Below are positions 6,474-8,095 of a stretch of DNA of 8,095 nucleotides, piece after piece; the stretch's first letter is position 1, and every line of letters starts with the position of its first letter. Below the pieces are notes generated by a model. It worked only from the letters and a program-made list of their open reading frames with translations. It was not told where the DNA came from and ran no database searches. The stretch is from CALLMJ01 sp964493765 (GTDB lineage Bacteria; Bacteroidota; Bacteroidia; J057; CALLMJ01), in NCBI GenBank assembly GCA_964493765.1, contig CAZBPK010000083.1:1-8095 (forward strand), read 5' to 3'. The position numbers and the translations under genes are program-made.

Positions 6474-8018
6474 ATGGAAAAAAAAGTACGTGTGAGATTT
6501 GCACCCAGTCCTACGGGTCCTTTACATATTGGTGGAGTAAGAACTGCTCTTTATAATTATCTATTTGCTAAGCATCATCAAGGTGATTTTATTTTAAGAA
6601 TTGAAGATACAGATCAAACTAGATTTGTACCAGGTGCAGAAGAATTTATTTATGAATCTTTAAAATGGTGTGGAATTGAACCAGATGAAAGTCCTCTTCA
6701 TGCTGGACCATTTGCTCCATACAAACAATCAGATAGAAAACCCATATATAAAACCTATGCAGAACAATTATTAAATTCAGGTAAAGCTTATTATGCGTTT
6801 GATACTCCTGAAGAATTAGAAAAAATACGTAAAAATTTTGAAGCAGAGGGAAAAACATTCATTTATAATCAGGAAACTCGTTTAAATTTGAATAACAGCT
6901 TAACTCTTTCTAATGAAGAGGTGCAAAAGAAGCTTCAAAACCATGAAAATTATGTAATTCGTTTAAAAATTGATGGTAAAGAAGATGTAGAGTTTCAGGA
7001 TTTAATTCGTGGTGATGTAAAATTTAACAAACTTCAAGTAGATGATAAAGTTTTATTAAAAAGCGATGGAATGCCCACTTATCATCTTGCAAATGTAGTT
7101 GACGATTATTTGATGAAAATCAGCCATGTGATAAGAGGAGAAGAATGGTTGCCTTCAACTCCATTACATATTTTGTTGTATCAAGCATTTGGTTGGGAAA
7201 AAGATATGCCCAAATTTTCTCATTTACCTTTACTTTTAAAACCCTCTGGTAAGGGAAAACTAAGTAAAAGAGATGGCGATCAATTAGGATTTCCCGTTTT
7301 TCCTCTTTCATGGAAAGACCCAGAAACAGGAGATAAATCTTTAGGCTATAGAGAAGAAGGTTATTTGCCAGAAGCTTTTGTAAATTTTTTGGTTTTACAA
7401 GGCTGGAACCCTGGTACTGAACAAGAAATTTTTACTCTTCAAGAACTCTCAGAAATTTTTACTTTAGAAAAAGTTCATAAGGCTGGTGCTAAATTTGACA
7501 TCAAAAAAGCTGTTTGGTTTAATGAACAATATTTAAGAAATGCTTCTCCAGAGAGAATTTTGCCCCTACTCAAAGAGGAACTTAAATCAACAAATTGGAG
7601 CATTTCTGATGAAAATCTTTTAAAAGCTTTTCAGTTAATGAAAGATCGCATATCCTTTCATAAAGAGTTATTCAGTAAGGGTAGGTTTTTATTTCAAGAG
7701 CCCGATGTTTTTGATTGGAATACCATTGAAAAAAAATTCAATACTAACATTTTGTCAATAATGACAAAAATTCATGACAAATGGTCTGTTCAAGAGGAAT
7801 GGAAACCAGAGTTTTTAGAAAAAGATTTTAAAGAACTAGTTGAAAATTTTCAGGAAAAATTAGGAAATGTTATGCCAATATTAAGAAATGCCTTAACAGG
7901 AGAAAGTTCTGGTCCTAACTTGTTTGAAGTTGCTGTTTATTTAGGAAAATTTGAAACTACTAAAAGAATTTTTTCATTTATTGAAACTTTAAATCAACAA
8001 TTTACGTATAAATATTAA
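6474..8018 (+). CDS. gltX: Glutamate--tRNA ligase
   Basis: Charges tRNA-Glu with glutamate using ATP, in the cytoplasm; essential for protein synthesis. It is a class I aminoacyl-tRNA synthetase of 514 residues, a normal length. The N-terminus RVRFAPSPTGPLHIGGVRTA holds the HIGH-type motif HIGG (18-21); LRIEDTD (41-47) and the region HVIRGEEWLPSTPLH (218-232) are typical of the active site; the KMSKS motif is KLSKR (262-266) within GKGKLSKRDGD. The alpha-helical anticodon-binding domain fills the C-terminal third. The zinc-binding cysteines found near residues 98-125 in E. coli GltX are absent, as in many other GltX proteins. The arrangement before the motif (FAPSPTGPLHIGG) fits GluRS rather than GlnRS. 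The gene follows a terminator and its own promoter, and a small ORF starts 17 nt after its stop, so the two may be co-transcribed. Whether it is discriminating or non-discriminating cannot be told here. Confidence 0.97.
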   Translation: MEKKVRVRFAPSPTGPLHIGGVRTALYNYLFAKHHQGDFILRIEDTDQTRFVPGAEEFIYESLKWCGIEPDESPLHAGPFAPYKQSDRKPIYKTYAEQLLNSGKAYYAFDTPEELEKIRKNFEAEGKTFIYNQETRLNLNNSLTLSNEEVQKKLQNHENYVIRLKIDGKEDVEFQDLIRGDVKFNKLQVDDKVLLKSDGMPTYHLANVVDDYLMKISHVIRGEEWLPSTPLHILLYQAFGWEKDMPKFSHLPLLLKPSGKGKLSKRDGDQLGFPVFPLSWKDPETGDKSLGYREEGYLPEAFVNFLVLQGWNPGTEQEIFTLQELSEIFTLEKVHKAGAKFDIKKAVWFNEQYLRNASPERILPLLKEELKSTNWSISDENLLKAFQLMKDRISFHKELFSKGRFLFQEPDVFDWNTIEKKFNTNILSIMTKIHDKWSVQEEWKPEFLEKDFKELVENFQEKLGNVMPILRNALTGESSGPNLFEVAVYLGKFETTKRIFSFIETLNQQFTYKY

Positions 8019-8035
8019 GCTTAAATATATATATT

Positions 8036-8095
8036 ATGCCCAAAAAATTTAAAAAAGATGAACAACAAATTCACCAAGAATTAGGTTTCTTGGAT
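8036..8095 (+). CDS. 5' end of an unidentified small ORF after gltX
   Basis: An ATG 17 nt after the gltX stop opens a frame that runs to the window edge (20 codons): a Lys-rich start MPKKFKKDEQQ followed by IHQELGFLD. The close spacing and same direction suggest co-transcription with gltX. It has no signal peptide, so a cytoplasmic protein is likely. I do not recognise it with certainty; small conserved Lys-rich proteins beside gltX in Bacteroidota are a possible match from memory only. Confidence 0.55.
   Translation, partial: MPKKFKKDEQQIHQELGFLD

Noticed and set aside
6646..7311. Two minus-strand open frames inside gltX (6646-6858 and 7120-7311)
   Set aside because: Antisense shadows of a complete, conserved synthetase gene; no start context or family features.

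Overview
The window suggests a low-GC member of the Bacteroidota (Flavobacteriia/Cytophagia-like). Three things point there: base composition is strongly A/T-rich; several genes are preceded by the Bacteroidota -7 promoter motif TAnnTTTG rather than a Shine-Dalgarno sequence; and one secreted protein ends in a type IX secretion (T9SS) sorting domain. The species cannot be named from this sequence.

Layout. The left half (1-4385) is read leftwards: htpG (Hsp90 chaperone), then 6-11 nt downstream a secreted GH13 alpha-glucosidase/alpha-amylase-like enzyme, then after a 105-nt gap an ABC-2/Nat-type ABC transporter ATPase, then the first codons of another ORF (probably its permease) running off the left edge. 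The right half (about 4588-8095) is read rightwards: a secreted protein built from duplicated DUF4397 modules with a T9SS tail, a clear intrinsic terminator, then gltX (glutamyl-tRNA synthetase) with its own promoter, and the first 20 codons of a small unidentified ORF. The divergent htpG/DUF4397 intergenic region (4386-4614) holds the promoters of both. No RNA genes, CRISPR arrays, insertion sequences or phage genes were seen.

How they fit together: most of this is ordinary chromosome of housekeeping genes plus cell-envelope proteins; no linked pathway is evident. I found no convincing undescribed multi-gene system. The most notable observations are local: (1) the ABC ATPase has an in-frame TAA, after which the same frame continues for 24 codons that read as the normal conserved C-terminus of the family, so the gene looks cut by one nonsense substitution (or sequence error, or readthrough); (2) a perfect 14-bp inverted repeat with a 6-nt loop lies inside the signal-peptide codons of the GH13 gene, just after the htpG stop; (3) an 18-bp perfect palindrome fills the spacer of the htpG promoter.
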